26,582 nucleotides of DNA from CAZQVN01 sp964596775 (GTDB lineage: Bacteria; Eisenbacteria; RBG-16-71-46; JABDJR01; JAWXBZ01), in the NCBI GenBank assembly GCA_964596775.1, contig CAZQVN010000050.1:1-26582 (forward strand). Direction: 5' to 3'. Positions 24,859-26,582 of the stretch are shown here, one piece after another (positions within the stretch are counted from its first letter, which is position 1; the number at the start of each line of letters is the position of its first letter). Below the pieces are notes generated by a model, which was given only the letters and a program-made list of their open reading frames with translations, was not told where the DNA came from and ran no database searches. The translations under genes and the position numbers were made by a program.

Positions 24859-25404
24859 CTAGCGAAGGAAGAAGATGAGGAACACCACGGCGCCCCCCGC
24901 CAGGAGGGTCCAGTAGAGGAGGCGCAGCGAGTCGCCCCACTCCGGACTGCCGGCCACGCCGATCCGGTCCGCCACCTTGCTCGGGAAGAAGAACAGCCAG
25001 CCGAACCAGTACAGCGGGTTCAGTCCCCGGACGCCGCGGATCAGGTAGAGGCGGATCGCCTTGGACAGGGCTTCCCGGGTGCGGGCCATCCCTTTCGGGT
25101 GCTCGGAAAGCCAGTGCTCCAGGCTTTCCAGCGCGTAGAGATTCAGTTTCGTGGCCCGGCCGCCGTCGCTCGGGGACGGACCGTCCTCGTACTGCCCCGA
25201 CTCGTAGAGCAGCGACTGGACCGTCCGGCGCTGCTTGCGCAGCCAGTTTTCGTGCCGGGAACGCCGGCGCTCCCGGACGGCCTCGTGATAATCCAGCACG
25301 GCCGACCGGACCCGAACCAGGTACAGTGATTTCGAGGCGAAGAACGCGAATCTCAGCAGGGCGAGACCGGCCCAGGAAGCCAGGGCGACCTGCCAGCCGG
25401 TCAT
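24859..25404 (-). CDS. Small membrane protein of unknown function
   Basis: A 181-residue protein with no recognised family. It has an N-terminal membrane helix (about 4-23, WQVALASWAGLALLRFAFFA), a long highly basic, probably cytoplasmic middle (residues 31-120, including RERRRSRHENWLRKQRR), an aromatic interfacial segment near 128-143 (GLNPLYWFGWLFFFPSKV) and a C-terminal helix (about 161-180). AAGGAG lies six bases before ATG 25404 and fixes the start. The same frame stays open far upstream to 26472, but there it is only the shadow of the kinase-like gene. It is transcribed divergently from the kinase-like gene across 129 bases, so the two could be co-regulated. Confidence 0.75.
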   Translation of the reverse strand: MTGWQVALASWAGLALLRFAFFASKSLYLVRVRSAVLDYHEAVRERRRSRHENWLRKQRRTVQSLLYESGQYEDGPSPSDGGRATKLNLYALESLEHWLSEHPKGMARTREALSKAIRLYLIRGVRGLNPLYWFGWLFFFPSKVADRIGVAGSPEWGDSLRLLYWTLLAGGAVVFLIFFLR

Positions 25405-25451
25405 GAGGCGCTCCTTGCGGGAAGCGGGAATGGCATGTTGGGCATAGCCTG

Positions 25452-25470
25452 ATATATTAACGTCTTTTAA
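25452..25470. promoter_or_regulatory. AT-rich island in the divergent intergenic region
   Basis: A 19-base AT-rich stretch (ATATATTAACGTCTTTTAA) stands out in otherwise GC-rich DNA between two divergent genes. TATATT at 25453-25458 could be a -10 box for the kinase-like gene, with a leader of about 70 bases, and TAATAT on the other strand could serve the membrane protein. Neither has a clear -35 box. An A/T-preferring regulator site is another reading. Confidence 0.4.
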
Positions 25471-25533
25471 GCCCGTTCGGTGACATTCCCGAAATTTTCC
25501 CGGCGGCAGGCCCGTCGAACCCGGAGCACGGCG

Positions 25534-26481
25534 ATGATCGGTCAAACCATCTCCAGATACCGCATTCTCGAGTTCCTCGGTTCGGGCAGCAGCGGGTCGG
25601 TCTACCGGGCGGAAGACCTGAAACGGCATCGTCTCGTGGCGATCAAGGTCCTCTACTCCGACGGCGACCGCTCCCCCGACTTCGCGGAGCGGCTGAACGA
25701 GGAACTGGGGATCGTGGAACTCGTGGATCACCCGGGCGTGCCGCGGATCTACGAACGAGGCACCGCCGATTCGTTCCGCTATGTCGTGATGCAGATCGCC
25801 GACGGCGACAGCGTGGAGAGCCGGATGCGACAGGGGCCCGTTCCCCTGACCTGGGCCGTCCGGGTGATCGCCGAGGCGACCGAAGCGCTGCATGAAGCCC
25901 ACGACAACAACCTCCTGCACCGGCACCTGAAACCCTCGAACCTGCACGCGGGGTCCTCGGTGGTGCGGATTTCGGGATTCGGGATGCACCCGCACCCGTC
26001 CGACGCCGAGCGCCGCATCATGGCCGCATCGAAGGAGCGACGCCCCTACCTGAGCCCCGAGCAGCTGTCCGGAGAAGCTCCCGACGCCCGGAGCGACATC
26101 TACGCGCTCGGGGTGATCCTCTACCAGCTCGTCACCGGGCGCCTGCCGTTCAACGGCGAAAACTCCGCGGAGATCCGGCGCTCCATCCTCGAGGACCATC
26201 CGGAAACACCCTCGGTGCTTCGACCCGGCACCCCGGCCAGCCTGGACAGGGCGATCCTGGCCTCCCTGTCCCGCCGGCCCGAAGATCGCCCGCAAACGGC
26301 GCGGGACTTCCTGGCCGGCCTCTACGAAGCCGGGCGCGACCTCAACCTGCTGACGCTGGCCCATGCCCCGCTGGCCCGGCGCCGGCGGCGCCACTTCGGA
26401 ACGTGGATGCCCATGGCTTCGGCGGTACTCGTTCTCGTGATCATCTGGCTGCTCTGGAAGGCGGTGCGCCACACGCTCTGA
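25534..26481 (+). CDS. Membrane-anchored Ser/Thr kinase homologue, predicted pseudokinase
   Basis: A 315-residue PknB-type kinase fold with a C-terminal membrane helix. The ATP-binding lobe looks normal: glycine loop GSGSSGSV (16-23) and Lys38 in VAIK, with Glu52, 56 or 57 available in helix C. The catalytic lobe is not: HRD reads His129-Arg130-His131 and DFG reads Gly148-Phe149-Gly150, so the catalytic base and the magnesium-binding Asp are both replaced. Lys133 and Asn136 of the catalytic loop, the PYLSPEQ activation-segment end and DARSDIYALGVILYQLVTG scaffold remain. Residues 283-287 are Arg-rich, followed by one membrane helix (about 292-308) and a seven-residue tail, so there is no extracellular sensor. 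GGAG lies eight bases before ATG 25534; an in-frame GTG at 25480 would add a basic extension. It probably acts as a binding scaffold or allosteric regulator. Confidence 0.88.
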   Translation: MIGQTISRYRILEFLGSGSSGSVYRAEDLKRHRLVAIKVLYSDGDRSPDFAERLNEELGIVELVDHPGVPRIYERGTADSFRYVVMQIADGDSVESRMRQGPVPLTWAVRVIAEATEALHEAHDNNLLHRHLKPSNLHAGSSVVRISGFGMHPHPSDAERRIMAASKERRPYLSPEQLSGEAPDARSDIYALGVILYQLVTGRLPFNGENSAEIRRSILEDHPETPSVLRPGTPASLDRAILASLSRRPEDRPQTARDFLAGLYEAGRDLNLLTLAHAPLARRRRRHFGTWMPMASAVLVLVIIWLLWKAVRHTL

Positions 26482-26529
26482 AGGGCCGCAGGGGCCCGCG
26501 CCTTCCGAGTTCTCGGGGCGGGAGGGAAA

Positions 26530-26582
26530 CTACTGCTTCAGGAAATAATCGATCGTGGACACCACACGCACGGTCTTGAACA
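26530..26582 (-). CDS. 3' end of an unidentified minus-strand gene (partial)
   Basis: Reading inward from the right edge on the minus strand, a frame gives FKTVRVVSTIDYFLKQ and a TAG at 26532-26530. Sixteen whole codons are too few to identify a family or prove coding. The 48-base gap to the kinase stop contains GGGCC/GGCCC (26483-26497) and CCGA/TCGG (26504-26515) hairpins, as expected between convergent genes. Confidence 0.38.
   Translation of the reverse strand, partial: FKTVRVVSTIDYFLKQ

Noticed and set aside
24859..26472. A 537-codon minus-strand frame including the small membrane protein
   Set aside because: Only the part from ATG 25404 has a ribosome-binding site and membrane segments. 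The upstream extension mirrors the kinase-like gene.

Overview
The window is 26.6 kb of strongly GC-rich bacterial DNA. Genes are dense, mostly on the + strand, and many are joined by 4-base stop/start overlaps. The sequence fits an uncultured bacterium from a draft or metagenome assembly. There is an exactly 100-base N run whose two flanks repeat the same 55 bases, the signature of two contigs that really overlap by one k-mer. The phylum cannot be fixed from sequence alone. A secreted protein ends in a short Trp-Gly-x-x-Lys-x-x-Phe-Arg tail, which I associate from memory with Eisenbacteria/Krumholzibacteriota-like lineages; this is a weak hint. KatG together with pyruvate:ferredoxin oxidoreductase suggests a facultative or oxygen-tolerant lifestyle.

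Layout. (1) 1-1668: the C-terminal two thirds of catalase-peroxidase KatG, closed by a strong hairpin. (2) 1707-8310: small accessory enzymes: a DinB-like metal protein, a GNAT acetyltransferase, a hidden TTG-started two-helix membrane peptide, the assembly gap, a STAS-like protein, a DcsG-like ATP-grasp ligase, a coupled GNAT / SDR-DUF2867 / MOSC operon, and a tandem two-domain GNAT that looks leaderless. (3) 8435-14034: a complete, tightly coupled oligopeptide ABC importer, oppABCDF. (4) 14124-15837: a secreted beta-rich protein with the unusual C-terminal tail, convergent with a GNAT gene that also looks leaderless. (5) 15955-20120: an operon of a fused trehalose-6-phosphate synthase/phosphatase and a GH15 glycosidase, preceded by a possible Thr-rich leader peptide and ended by a hairpin shared with the convergent operon. 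(6) 20120-24732 (minus): PFOR (nifJ) coupled to a dihydroorotate-dehydrogenase-like protein that lacks the usual catalytic motif. (7) 24859-26481: a small membrane protein divergent from a membrane-anchored Ser/Thr kinase homologue that has lost both catalytic aspartates and is therefore a predicted pseudokinase. (8) 26530-26582: the 3' end of an unidentified minus-strand gene.

How the genes work together. The opp operon should import peptides. The otsAB-GH15 operon should make trehalose and possibly hydrolyse it or a related alpha-glucoside. PFOR links pyruvate to low-potential ferredoxin and may pass electrons to, or work with, the DHOD-like flavoprotein. I saw no CRISPR array, rRNA, tRNA, insertion sequence or phage gene. 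The points most worth following up are the pseudokinase/membrane-protein pair, three cases where a -10 hexamer sits 6-7 bases before an ATG, the C-terminal tail motif, and the PFOR/DHOD-like pair.
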